Below are positions 51,869 to 62,960 of a stretch of DNA of 64,000 nt, one piece after another; the first letter of the stretch is position 1; each line of letters begins with the position of its first letter. Source of the stretch: JAKACA01 sp963769255 (GTDB taxonomy: Bacteria > Actinomycetota > Acidimicrobiia > Acidimicrobiales > Bog-793); contig CAVYKV010000001.1 in NCBI GenBank assembly GCA_963769255.1, forward strand, positions 2,108,001-2,172,000, written 5' to 3'. A program made the position numbers and the translations under genes. Below the pieces are notes generated by a model. That model saw only the letters and a list, made by a program, of their open reading frames with translations. It was not told where the DNA came from and made no database searches.

Positions 51869-52599
51869 CCCGTTACCCCTATATCGCTATAGGGCGTGGA
51901 CCATATCTTCATCCACCCGCTTCAAGGGTGGAGCTCTGCGTATGGCCTCTGAGGATTCCCAATCCCCAAGTACGGCGAGGATATTAGCCTCGTCGTACCG
52001 CCGCTTGCCACCTCTGTTCATCGGTGATCTCAACTTCAAGATTTCGCCGATGCCTGAAGGTGTCAAATGACGGCCTGACCGAACGAGCTCGGTGATCTCA
52101 CGAAAAATCGCGAGGTCCCCTCTCTTCGTGCCCCGCAGCGGAAAACGGTCGAAGAACGGAAACACCCGCTCTGCCAACGCATCGGGACGGGTGACTTCGA
52201 AGTAGAAGACACCGTCGCCCCGGCCTCGCACCGTGCCACGCCCGAAGATCGACTGCAGCAGCTCTGGAAGCTCTGCCCCGATCTGCGAGACGTTGAACGA
52301 CAACGAGACCCGCCACGGCAAGCCACGATCACGCTCACGACGAAAAGGGACGTTGAAGCTTCCCTCGCCGTCGACGAATCCCGCTACCCAGTTGCCCAGG
52401 TCGGGCGAGACTCGGTTCAGCCAGTCTGAGGAACTAGGCCTTTCCTGCTGATTGTCCGCACCGGACGGATTGTCACTGTCCACGACGCCACCCTACGGAG
52501 AGGGTGTGTCAAGGACGAGTACCGCCGGATACACGGGGTTTCCAGCAAATAGCAGAGTTTGATCCGATCAGTCACCCGATCGGAGCCGCAACTTTACTT
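51869..52599 (-). other. Group I intron 1 in 23S (after U1911), 731 nt, with nuclease frame
   Basis: Inserted between GGCGGCCGT and AACTATAACGGT, equivalent to E. coli U1911. P1: exon GCCGU pairs with GCGGC 11-15 bases into the intron with the U.G splice-site pair; last base is G. Core elements: AATCAGCAGGAAA (Q-like), CCTCAGAGGCCATACGC (R-like) and GAAGATATGGTCC (S-like), the last two pairing as P7. Sequence similarity to intron 2 through all of these shows common descent. Carries the LAGLIDADG frame between Q and S. Confidence 0.93.
51887..52483 (-). CDS. LAGLIDADG homing endonuclease, single-motif type, inside intron 1
   Basis: 198 aa. One dodecapeptide motif, LGNWVAGFVDGEGSFNV at about 29-45, with the acidic metal ligand at the GE position, followed by RGLPWRVSLSFNVSQIG and LQSIFGRGTVR and the conserved ending ITELVRSGRHLTPSGIGEIL, as in dimeric enzymes of the I-CeuI/I-CreI class. 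GTG at 52483. Notably the first 14 codons (SDNPSGADNQQE) are encoded by the ribozyme P/Q region and the last 22 by R and S; the stop TAG lies just past S. So translation crosses the whole catalytic core. It should cut intronless 23S genes in helix 69. Confidence 0.92.
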   Translation of the reverse strand: MDSDNPSGADNQQERPSSSDWLNRVSPDLGNWVAGFVDGEGSFNVPFRRERDRGLPWRVSLSFNVSQIGAELPELLQSIFGRGTVRGRGDGVFYFEVTRPDALAERVFPFFDRFPLRGTKRGDLAIFREITELVRSGRHLTPSGIGEILKLRSPMNRGGKRRYDEANILAVLGDWESSEAIRRAPPLKRVDEDMVHAL

Positions 52600-53464
52600 A
52601 CGGCCGCCGTTTACCGGGGCTTAGGTTCAGAGCTTCGTCCCGAAGGACTAACCCTTCCCCGTAACCTTCCGGCACCGGGCAGGCGTCACAGCGTATACAT
52701 CGTCTTACGACTTCGCACGCTGCTGTGTTTTTAGTAAACAGTCGCTTCCCCCAATTCGCTGCGGCCTCCTCGGGCTCAGGACGCGAAGTCCGTCACCGTA
52801 TTGAGGCCCTCCTTCTCCCGAAGTTACGGAGGAATTTTGCCGAGTTCCTTAACCACAGTTCTCCCGATCGCCTTGGTATTCTCTACCCGCCCACCTGTGT
52901 CGGTTTGGGGTACGGGCACCGTGTCAACTAGCTAGGGGCTTTTCTTGGCAGCATGGAATCAATGACTTCGCCTAAATCGGCTCGGGATCACGTCTCAGGG
53001 TGTATGAGTCCCGGATTTGCCTAGGACTCCCCCTACTCGCTTCCCCCAGGACAACCAACGCCTGGGTTCACCTATCCTCCTGCGTCCCCCCTTTGCTTTC
53101 CGCCTCAGATTCCAACGGTTCGGTCCGAAGACCAGCCCCGTACTTCCTCTGGATTGGAATGGGCGCGGACACGGTGGTACTGGAATATCAACCAGTTGTG
53201 CATCGACTACGCCTCTCGGCCTCGCCTTAGCTCCCGACTGACCCTGGGTGGATTAGCCTTCCCCAGGAACCCTTGGGCTTACGGCGGAGGGGTTTCTCAC
53301 CCCTCTCTCGCTACTCATGCCAGCATTCTCACTCGATCGCGCTCCACAACGGGTCCCCCCGCTGCTTCGCAGCACGATCGACGCTCCCCTACCGCTCCTG
53401 CTCAAGGCAGGAGCCCGCAGCTTCGGCTCTAGGCTTGAGCCCCGTTAAATTGTCCGCGCAGGAC

Positions 53465-53534
<70 letters not shown>

Positions 53535-54688
53535 TGCGTTCCCACATCGTTTTCCACTTAGCCTAGAATTTGGGGCCTTAGCTGGCGGTCTGGGCTGTTT
53601 CCCTTTTGACCAACGAAGCTCATCCCTCGTGGTCTCACTGCCGCGCTCTGGAGCATCGGCATTCGGAGTTTGATTGGGGTCAGTAAGCTTGTAGGCCCCC
53701 TAGCCCATTCAGTGCTCTACCTCCGATGCTGAACACGCGACGCTGCACCTAAATGCATTTCGGGGAGAACCAGCTATCACCGAGTTTGTTTGGCCTTTCA
53801 CCCCTAGCCACAGGTCATCCCCTCTGTTTTCAACCAGAGTGGGTTCGGCCCTCCACGGGGTCTTACCCCCGCTTCAGCCTGCCCATGGCTAGATCACTCG
53901 GCTTCGGGTCTACCGCATGCGACTGAACGCCCTGTTCAGACTCGCTTTCGCTCCGGCTCCCCCAATCGGGTTAACCTCGCCACACACGGTAACTCGCTGG
54001 CTCATTCTTCAAAAGGCACGCCATCACGGCCACCCTCCGTAGAGGGTGACGACGCTCTGACTGTTTGTAAGCCAACGGTTTCAGGTACTATTTCACTCCC
54101 CTCCCGGGGTGCTTTTCACCTTTCCCTCACGGTACTAGTTCGCTATCGGTCGCCTGTGAGTACTTAGCCTTTCGAGGTGGTCCTCGTAGATTCACACCGG
54201 CTTTCCCAGATCCGGCGCTACTCGGGATTGGCGGACGGAGGTTGTTGCCTTTCATGTACGGGGCTATTACCCGCTATGGCGCGTCGTTCCAGTGCACTTC
54301 CACTAGACAACAACTTTGTAACTCCGTGAAGGGTCTGGTGCCCCTTCTTCCACGTCCCACGACCCCGATACAGCAACGTCACCAGACTTGGCACTGTATC
54401 GGTTTAGGCTGATCCCGTTTCGCTCGCCGCTACTCAGGGAGTCGCTGTTGCTTTCTTCTCCTCGGGGTACTGAGATGTTTCAATTCCCCCGGTTCCCTCT
54501 GCTGGTCCTATGCATTCAGACCAGAGTGACACCCCATGACGGGTGCCGGGTTTCCCCATTCGGACATCCACGGATCGAAGCTTGATAGGCAGCTCCCCGT
54601 GGCTTATCGCAGCCATCCACGTCCTTCATCGGCTTCAGGCGCCAAGGCATCCACCGTTGGCTCTTTGTAGCTTGGAGAACTAAAAGAT

Positions 54689-56475
<1,787 letters not shown>

Positions 56476-57020
56476 GATCGACGCACCAGGAGTCTCCTCC
56501 CAGCACATGATCTGGAGAGCCGGCATCGGGGATACGGTCCCCCTTTGCCGACTGGCATCAGAAACGGAAAGTTGTCCGTTTTCCAATGCATTGACTTCGA
56601 CAGCCGCGTGCGCACGAAGGCGCAGTCGGCTGCCCGCACTGACTTTTGGCTGTTCCTTTTCCGTTGTCAAAGAGCGACGGCGGGACACACTTCCTTGCGG
56701 AAGGAGGTGCCACCGCGCTCGGCAGGCGAGGCTTCCTAGAGGGAAGGACCTACCTTGAGGTCCCCTACCAGAGGCGTTTGTCGCCCCCGAGGGAGGGCCC
56801 GCCCAAAGCAGAACTCCGCTTTGAGCGGCTCTGTATCCTACCAGAGCTATGCGTCCTGTCAACTACGCGCGAAACTCGGCGGCGCCGGTGAGGCTCTGAC
56901 CGAGCCGGCCCGGCGGCCGCAAGACCCGTACGAGTTGGGCGGACGATCACCACAGTACCGGCTGCGCGCCGGTTCCGTACGGCCGGTCGATCCCGGGGGT
57001 CCGAGGCCCCTTCGGCGGCC
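56476..57020 (-). other. rRNA operon leader and upstream region
   Basis: Holds the 5' arm of the 16S processing stem at 56650-56666 (CAACGGAAAAGGAACAG on the transcript strand, 17-bp perfect complement of the spacer arm), preceded by CTTTGA as in actinobacterial leader boxes, and the promoter. No protein gene seen. Confidence 0.8.
56834..56862 (-). promoter_or_regulatory. rRNA operon promoter
   Basis: On the minus strand TTGACA (56862-56857) and TAGGAT (56840-56835) with 16 bases between, or AGGATA with 17. A perfect -35 and good -10 about 360 bases ahead of 16S is what a sigma-70 rrn promoter looks like. Confidence 0.8.
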
Positions 57021-57563
57021 TCACCGGGAGACGTTCGGCTCTCCCCTGACGGAGAAGCGCCATGGCTCGAAGGCCGTCGTGAGCTGGGAAGAGATGCCGA
57101 TGCGAGGCGTCGAGAGCACGTCGCCAGCCTGCGGAGGACCGAACCCGTCATCGAGGAGGCGAACCTCGCTCGTCCCCGAGAGGAGGTCGACGCCGTCGTA
57201 TCGGCGATCGACGGCGAGGGCCTGGCTGAGCTTGCCCGGCCCGGAGCACAGATCGCGGTCCCGCCGTGCCTTCGGCCGCCGCGCCCGCATCGCGTCGAGA
57301 CCCCGGAGGGGCGCCAGCGCCCGCAGGAGGACGGCGCCGGCGACGCCCTCGTCCTGGCAGACGACGTTGCAGCAGAAGTACATCCCGTAGGTGAAGTACA
57401 CGTAGAGGTACCCGGGAGGGCCGAACATGACGCCATTGCGCCTGGTCCGGCCCCGGTAGGCGTGCGAAGCGGGGTCCTCGGCGCCCCGATAGGCCTCCAC
57501 CTCGACGATCCGGCCGGACACGTCGCCGCAGGTCAGCACCTTGTTCAGGAGCTGGGGTGCCAC
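57021..57563 (-). CDS. DNA-3-methyladenine glycosylase (AAG/Mpg family)
   Basis: 180 aa from GTG 57563. Family blocks: IVEVEAYRGAEDPASHAYRGRTRRN, catalytic Glu in VEVEAY, MFGPPGYLYVYFTYGMYFCCNVV, AVLLRALAPL, GPGKLSQALAVD and the closing TPRIGIS. Excises alkylated purines. Upstream the frame continues with RLNARGLRRLLGGDPVDVAPQLL, which looks like the genuine N-terminus, but no ATG/GTG/TTG codon is found before the argH end, so the start is unsure. Follows argH by 44 bases. Confidence 0.9.
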   Translation of the reverse strand: MAPQLLNKVLTCGDVSGRIVEVEAYRGAEDPASHAYRGRTRRNGVMFGPPGYLYVYFTYGMYFCCNVVCQDEGVAGAVLLRALAPLRGLDAMRARRPKARRDRDLCSGPGKLSQALAVDRRYDGVDLLSGTSEVRLLDDGFGPPQAGDVLSTPRIGISSQLTTAFEPWRFSVRGEPNVSR

Positions 57564-57607
57564 GTCGACGGGATCGCCCCCGAGCAGCCGCCGCAGCCCG
57601 CGGGCAT

Positions 57608-58997
57608 TCAGTCGCGCCAGCGCTCCACCCGTTCGGCGTCCTCAGCCAGGCGGGCGGCGAAGTGCTCCAGTTGCGCCGTCACGGCGACTGGCCCGGCGCT
57701 GCCGGCCATCGTGTGGCGCCGCAGCGCCTCGACCGGTTCCAGGACGGGCAGGGCGGCCGACCCGAAGGCGGGGTGAGACTCGATGAGCTCGGCGAGCGGA
57801 ACGCCCCGCTCGATCGACTCCCGCACGAGCGAGCCCACGAGGTCGTAGGCGGTCCGGAAGGGCATCCCGCCTCCCACCAGCCACTCCGCCAGCTCCACAG
57901 CCGCCATGGCGGCCCCTTCGGCGGCGGCCTGCATGCGCTCGGTGTCGTACGTCATCGTGCCGATCAGTCCCTCCACGGCGATGAGGGCGAGCCTGATCTG
58001 GTCGGAGGCATCGAAGAAGGGCTCCTTGTCCTCCTGCAGGTCCCGGTTGTAGGCGAGGGGAAGCCCCTTCAGCGTGGTGAGGAATCCCACGAGGTCCCCG
58101 ATGAGGCGACCGGCCTTCCCACGGGCGAGCTCAGCCACGTCCGGGTTCTTCTTCTGCGGCAGCATCGAGCTGCCCGTCGCCCAGGCGTCGTCGAGGCGCA
58201 GGAACCCGAACTCCTCCGTCGAGAAGATGACGATCTCCTCCCCGAGACGCGAGAGGTGCACGCCCACGAGGGCGATGTCGAAGAGCGCCTCCGCCACGAA
58301 GTCCCGATCGCTGACGGCGTCGAGCGAGTTCTCGAAACGACCGCGGAAGCCCAGTTCCGCTGCCACGCCGTCAGCGTCGAGGGGCAGCGAGCTACCGGCG
58401 AGGGCGGCGGCCCCGAGCGGTGAGATGTCGAGGCGCCGCAAGGTGTCGAGCAGGCGGTCGACGTCCCGGGACAACGCCCAGCCGTGGGCGAGGATTCTGA
58501 TGGGCGAGGAGGACCGGCTGCGCCCGCTGCAGGTGGGTGTAACCCGGTAGGTACGTCTGTCCGGCTTCGTTGGCGCGCCGCAGCAGGGTGCGCTGCAGCT
58601 CGAGGATGAGCTCGGCGATGCGGGCGAGCTCGTCCCGCACGTACAACCGGAGGGCCGTCGCCACCTGGTCGTTCCGGCTGCGCCCGGTGTGGAGCTTGGC
58701 ACCGGCGGCACCGGCCAGCTCTCGCACCCGCCGCTCGATCGCCGTGTGGATGTCCTCATCGCCCGGCTGGAACTCGAAGACCTCGCGGGCGATCTCGTCG
58801 CCGGCCCGCTGCAGTGCCTCGAGCAGCGTCGTCGTCTCGGCCTCGTCGAGGATGCCGGCGCGGCCGAGGCCGCGCACGTGCGCCATCGAACCCTGGATGT
58901 CGCTCGCCGCCAGGCGCCGGTCGAAGGCGAGACTGGCCGTGAAGGCCATCATGTCCTCGGCCGGCGGCACGCCCATGCGGGGCGCCCACAGCGTCAT
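57608..58997 (-). pseudogene. argH: Argininosuccinate lyase, one frameshift
   Basis: Correcting one base near 58496 (in CTCGCCCATCAGAATCCTC) gives 462 aa, the standard ArgH length. Before the shift: MAFTASLAFDRRLAASDI, HTAIERRV, LHTGRSRNDQVATALRLY and PGYTHLQRAQPVLLAH; after it: LAHGWALSRDVDRL, the signature GSSMLPQKKNPDVAEL with the catalytic serine, and LPLAYNRDLQEDKEP. Cleaves argininosuccinate to arginine and fumarate. As the only argH here it is probably needed, so a sequence error or very recent mutation is likely. ATG at 58997 overlaps argG (ATGA). Confidence 0.88.
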
Positions 58998-60208
58998 GAC
59001 GGTGGCGGTTCCGACAAAGCACCCTGGCGGGCCGCCCAGGTCTCGATCCCGAGGCCAAAGATGCGCACGAACCCTTCGGCGTCCCCGTGCCGGAAGGCGT
59101 CGCTGGCGTCGTAGGTGGCGAGGTCGTGTACGTAGAGGCCGACGGGGCTGCGGCGCCCGACGACTTCTAGACCGCCACCGGGGCTGAAGCGCAGCCGCAC
59201 GTCACCGGTCACGAACCGTTGCGTGCTCGCCATGAAGGCGGAGAGGGCTTCACGAAGGGGCGAGAACCAGTGGCCGTCGTAGGCGAGCTCGGCGAAGCGG
59301 GGCTCGAGCCGGGCTTTCTCGTGCGCCACGTCGCGCTCGAGCGTCATTCCCTCGAGGTCGAGGTGGGCGGCGATGAGGGCGAGGGCACCCGGGCACTCGT
59401 AGACCTCGCGGCTCTTGATCCCGACCCGCCTTCCCTCGACCATGTCCACGCGGCCGAAGCCGACCGAGCCGGCGGCGGCGTCGACACGGGTGATCAGCTC
59501 GACGAGGCCGAGTGCCTCGCCGTCGAGGCTGACCGGCACGCCGCCCTCGAAGCCGATCACGACCTCGAAACCCTCCGTCGCCGTCGGCACCGTCCTCGTG
59601 AACACGTCAGCCGGCGGGGCGGCATACGGGTCCTCCAGGATGCCGCACTCGATGGAGCGCCCCCAGAGGTTCTCGTCGATCGAGTAGATGCGGTCCCGCG
59701 AGATCGTGATGGGCAGCTCGTGCTTCTCGGCGTAGGCGATCGTCTGCTCGCGCGACATGCCCCAGTTGCGCACGGGAGCCACGATCTCGAGGTCGGGGGC
59801 GAGGGCTCGCGTCGCCACGTCGAAACGGACCTGGTCGTTCCCCTTCCCCGTGCAACCGTGGGCGACGGCGACGCCGCCGACACGCCGGGCGGTGTCGACG
59901 AGATGCTTCACGATGAGAGGCCGCGAGAGAGCGGACACGAGCGGGTACCGCCCTTCGTAGCGGACGTTGGCCGCCAGGCTCGGCATGAGGAAGTCGCTCG
60001 CGAACTCCTCCTTGGCATCGATGACGAGGGCGTCCACGGCGCCCGCGGCGCGGGCCCGCTCCGGCAGCGGCGAGAGGTCGCCACCCTGGCCGACGTCCAC
60101 GGCCACCGCCACGACTTCGTATCCCAGCTCCGCCCCGAGCCAGTGGACGGCGACGGAGGTGTCGAGCCCTCCCGAGTATGCGAGCACGACCCGCGGTCCC
60201 ATGTTCAT
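58994..60208 (-). CDS. argG: Argininosuccinate synthase
   Basis: 404 aa. ATP motif VLAYSGGLDTSVAVHWL, AHGCTGKGNDQVRFD, and SIDENLWGRSIECGILEDP as in all ArgG proteins. Joins citrulline and aspartate using ATP. ATG at 60208 with GAAGGGA upstream; 72 bases after argR. Confidence 0.97.
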   Translation of the reverse strand: MNMGPRVVLAYSGGLDTSVAVHWLGAELGYEVVAVAVDVGQGGDLSPLPERARAAGAVDALVIDAKEEFASDFLMPSLAANVRYEGRYPLVSALSRPLIVKHLVDTARRVGGVAVAHGCTGKGNDQVRFDVATRALAPDLEIVAPVRNWGMSREQTIAYAEKHELPITISRDRIYSIDENLWGRSIECGILEDPYAAPPADVFTRTVPTATEGFEVVIGFEGGVPVSLDGEALGLVELITRVDAAAGSVGFGRVDMVEGRRVGIKSREVYECPGALALIAAHLDLEGMTLERDVAHEKARLEPRFAELAYDGHWFSPLREALSAFMASTQRFVTGDVRLRFSPGGGLEVVGRRSPVGLYVHDLATYDASDAFRHGDAEGFVRIFGLGIETWAARQGALSEPPPS

Positions 60209-60280
60209 CCCTTCCTTCTCGGCGCCGCTGCGCCGTCTCCCTCGGCTCGGCGCCGAGCGTACCGATTCTCGATTCCGGCC

Positions 60281-60808
60281 CTACAGGCCGGCGATCTCCG
60301 CCAGGCGCTCCGCCAGGGCCGCCCCGCCGCCCTCGGCCGCCACGACGAGCACGGTGTCGTCGCCGGCGACCGTGCCGATGACTCCCTCCACGCTCGTGCG
60401 GTCGAGGGCCGAGGCGACGACATGAGCAGATCCCGGGGGCGTCCTGAGCACGGTCAGGTTGCCGGAGGAAGCGACCTCGACGACCCACTCGCCCAGCACC
60501 CGCCTCAGGTGCTCGCTCGGGACGACCTGGTCCTTCGGCAGCTCGGCGAGGGCGTAGACGGTGCGGTCGAGCCCCGGCACCCGCACCTTGACGGCGCCGA
60601 TTTCCTCGAGATCCCGGGAGACCGTGGCCTGCGTGGCGTAGATGCCCTCCGCCGACAGCAGATCGGCGAGCTGCTCCTGGCTCGTCACGGTGTGGTCCGT
60701 GAGCAGCTGGGCGATCACGTGCCGGCGCCGCACCTTGGAGACGCGTCGCGCCTCGCCGGCAACGCCGGCGTCGTCGCCCGGTACCGCGGCCGCTCCCGTG
60801 GCACTCAT
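60281..60808 (-). CDS. argR: Arginine repressor
   Basis: 175 aa. Winged HTH with SQEQLADLLSAEGIYATQATVSRDLEEIGAVKV, and the C-terminal oligomerisation/arginine-binding motif GTVAGDDTVLVV. Hexameric regulator of arg genes. ATG at 60808 overlaps argF stop (ATGA). Its own operon's operator would lie before argC, outside the window. Confidence 0.96.
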   Translation of the reverse strand: MSATGAAAVPGDDAGVAGEARRVSKVRRRHVIAQLLTDHTVTSQEQLADLLSAEGIYATQATVSRDLEEIGAVKVRVPGLDRTVYALAELPKDQVVPSEHLRRVLGEWVVEVASSGNLTVLRTPPGSAHVVASALDRTSVEGVIGTVAGDDTVLVVAAEGGGAALAERLAEIAGL

Positions 60809-61755
60809 CGGGCCGGGTCCCGCGTCGCCTCGTGGTGGCCGCTCGCCTGCGACTCGAGGACGAGGAACTCGAGAAGGCCACGGGTGGCGTGCATGCGGTT
60901 CGTCGCCTGTTGCCAGACCACGCTCTGGGGCCCCTCGAGAACGCCCTCGGAGATCTCCTCCCCGCGGTGCGCCGGAAGGCAGTGCATGACGATGGCGTGT
61001 GGCGCCGCCGACGCCAGCAGGGCCTCGTCGACGGTGAAGCCGGCAAAGGCGTTGCGGCGGGCGACCTTCTCCTCGTCCTGGCCCATCGACACCCAGACGT
61101 CGGTGTAGATGACGTCGGCGCCGGCCACGGCTTCGGCGGGCGAGTCGCAGCTCTCGAGGAGCCAGCCGTCGGGCACCTCCCAGGGCGTCTCGCGATCCTT
61201 CACGCCGTACCCGGGCGGGGCGGCGACACGAACCGTGGCACCGAGCGCCGAGGCTGCTCCGACGAGTGACCGGCAGACGTTGTTGGCATCGCCCACGAAG
61301 GCGATCGTGCGGCTCTCGACGTCGCCGAAGTGCTGGCGGATCGTCAGCACGTCGGCGATGGCCTGCGTCGGATGCTCGACGTCGGAGAGGAGGTTGACGA
61401 CCGGCACGTCGGCACCCGTGGAGTCGATGGCGGCCGCCATACGCCCGAGGGTGGCATGCCGCTCGACGCGGGCCGCCACGACGGCGTGGTAGCAGGCAAG
61501 GGTGCGGGCGACGTCCTCCGCCGTCTCCCGCCTGTCGATGCCGACCTCCTCCGCGCGGATGGTGACGGGATGGCCGCCGAGCTGTACGACCGCCATCTCG
61601 CAGGCGTTGCGGGTGCGGGCGGATGGATGCTCGAAGACGAGGGCAACGCCGAGACCTTCGAGCACGCGCTCGGGTCGAGTGGCGTCCGAGCGGTCGAGGA
61701 CGGAGCGGAGCTCGCCGGGGCGGAGGTCGGAGATGGTGAGCAGGTGCTTGGTCAT
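60805..61755 (-). CDS. argF: Ornithine carbamoyltransferase
   Basis: 316 aa. Carbamoyl-phosphate motif in FEHPSARTRNACEM (here SARTR for the usual STRTR), ornithine loop HCLPAHRGEE, DVWVSMGQ and the C-terminal NRMHATRGLL. Makes citrulline. ATG at 61755 overlaps argD (ATGA). Confidence 0.97.
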   Translation of the reverse strand: MTKHLLTISDLRPGELRSVLDRSDATRPERVLEGLGVALVFEHPSARTRNACEMAVVQLGGHPVTIRAEEVGIDRRETAEDVARTLACYHAVVAARVERHATLGRMAAAIDSTGADVPVVNLLSDVEHPTQAIADVLTIRQHFGDVESRTIAFVGDANNVCRSLVGAASALGATVRVAAPPGYGVKDRETPWEVPDGWLLESCDSPAEAVAGADVIYTDVWVSMGQDEEKVARRNAFAGFTVDEALLASAAPHAIVMHCLPAHRGEEISEGVLEGPQSVVWQQATNRMHATRGLLEFLVLESQASGHHEATRDPAR

Positions 61756-62960
61756 GCGAGCTCCTCGAGGACGGAACGGACGATGGCGACAGCCGAGTCG
61801 ATCTCCTCGTCCGACACGGTGAGGGGCGGGGCGAAACGGACGACGTCGGCAGCGGGAGCGTTCACCACCAACCCGCGTTGGAGGGCAGCCTGGACGACTG
61901 CCTCGGCGTCAAGGCCGGCGTCGAGTACGGCACCGAGGAGGAGCCCGTCGCCTCGCACCGCTACAATGCCCGCGATGGAGGCCAGGCCGTACGCCAGGCG
62001 GCGGCCGGCGTGCGTCGCCAGCTGGGGCGCGTCGATGTCTTCCATCACCTCGAGCGTGGCGAGGGCAGCGGCGCAGGCGAGGGGTTGGCCGCCGAAGGTG
62101 CTCCCGTGGTCGCCCGGATGGAAGGCGGCCGCCACGTCGTCGCTGGCCCAACAGGCGCCGATCGGGAAGCCGTTGCCGAGCGCCTTGGCGATCGTCACGA
62201 TGTCCGGCTTCACGCCGCTGCGATGGAAAGCGAACCACCGACCCGTTCGCCCGAGGCCCGTCTGGATCTCGTCGAGGATGAGGAGCAGCCCCCTGTCGTC
62301 GCAGAGCGCGCGCACGGACTCGAGATAGCCGGCCGGCGCCGGCACGACACCGCCTTCTCCCTGGATGACCTCGAGGAGGACGGCCGCCGTCTCGGGGTTG
62401 GCCGTCGCCTCCGCCATGGCGGCGACGTCGCCGAAGGGGACATGGCTGAAGCCGGCGGGGAGCGGCGCGTACCCGGCGTGCTTCTCCGCCTGCCCCGTGG
62501 CGTGAAGGGTGGCGAGCGTGCGGCCGTGGAAGGAGCCGAGCGCTGAGACGACGCCGAAGCGCGGTGTCCCCTCTCCGACCTCGCGGCGGCTGAAGTAGCG
62601 GCGGACGAGCTTGATGGCGCACTCGTTCGCCTCGGCACCGGAGTTGCCGAAGAAGACCTTGCCCCCGGCCGGCCGGCCGTCGCCGACGAGGCGGTCGATG
62701 GCGCGGGCGAGCTGCGGGCCGAGCTCGTTGCCGAAGAGGTTCGAGACGTGCACGAGCCGTTGTGCCTGCAGCTCGACGGCGTTGGCGACGTGGGGATGCG
62801 CATGGCCGAGCGACACGACGGCGATGCCGGAGAGGAAGTCGAGGTAGTGCTTCCCGTCCGTGTCGACGAGCACCGTGCCGCTGCCGCTCACGAAAGTGAC
62901 CGGCGGGGGCGGGTAGGTGTCCATGAGGGAGGCCCGAGAGGCCTGCAGGCGCTGTGTCAT
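61752..62960 (-). CDS. argD: Acetylornithine aminotransferase
   Basis: 402 aa class III PLP transaminase. GNSGAEANECAIKLVRRY, GSFHGRTLATLHATGQ, LDEIQTGLGRTGRWF and the PLP lysine in TIAKALGNGFPIGA. ATG at 62960 overlaps argB (ATGA). Confidence 0.97.
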   Translation of the reverse strand: MTQRLQASRASLMDTYPPPPVTFVSGSGTVLVDTDGKHYLDFLSGIAVVSLGHAHPHVANAVELQAQRLVHVSNLFGNELGPQLARAIDRLVGDGRPAGGKVFFGNSGAEANECAIKLVRRYFSRREVGEGTPRFGVVSALGSFHGRTLATLHATGQAEKHAGYAPLPAGFSHVPFGDVAAMAEATANPETAAVLLEVIQGEGGVVPAPAGYLESVRALCDDRGLLLILDEIQTGLGRTGRWFAFHRSGVKPDIVTIAKALGNGFPIGACWASDDVAAAFHPGDHGSTFGGQPLACAAALATLEVMEDIDAPQLATHAGRRLAYGLASIAGIVAVRGDGLLLGAVLDAGLDAEAVVQAALQRGLVVNAPAADVVRFAPPLTVSDEEIDSAVAIVRSVLEELA

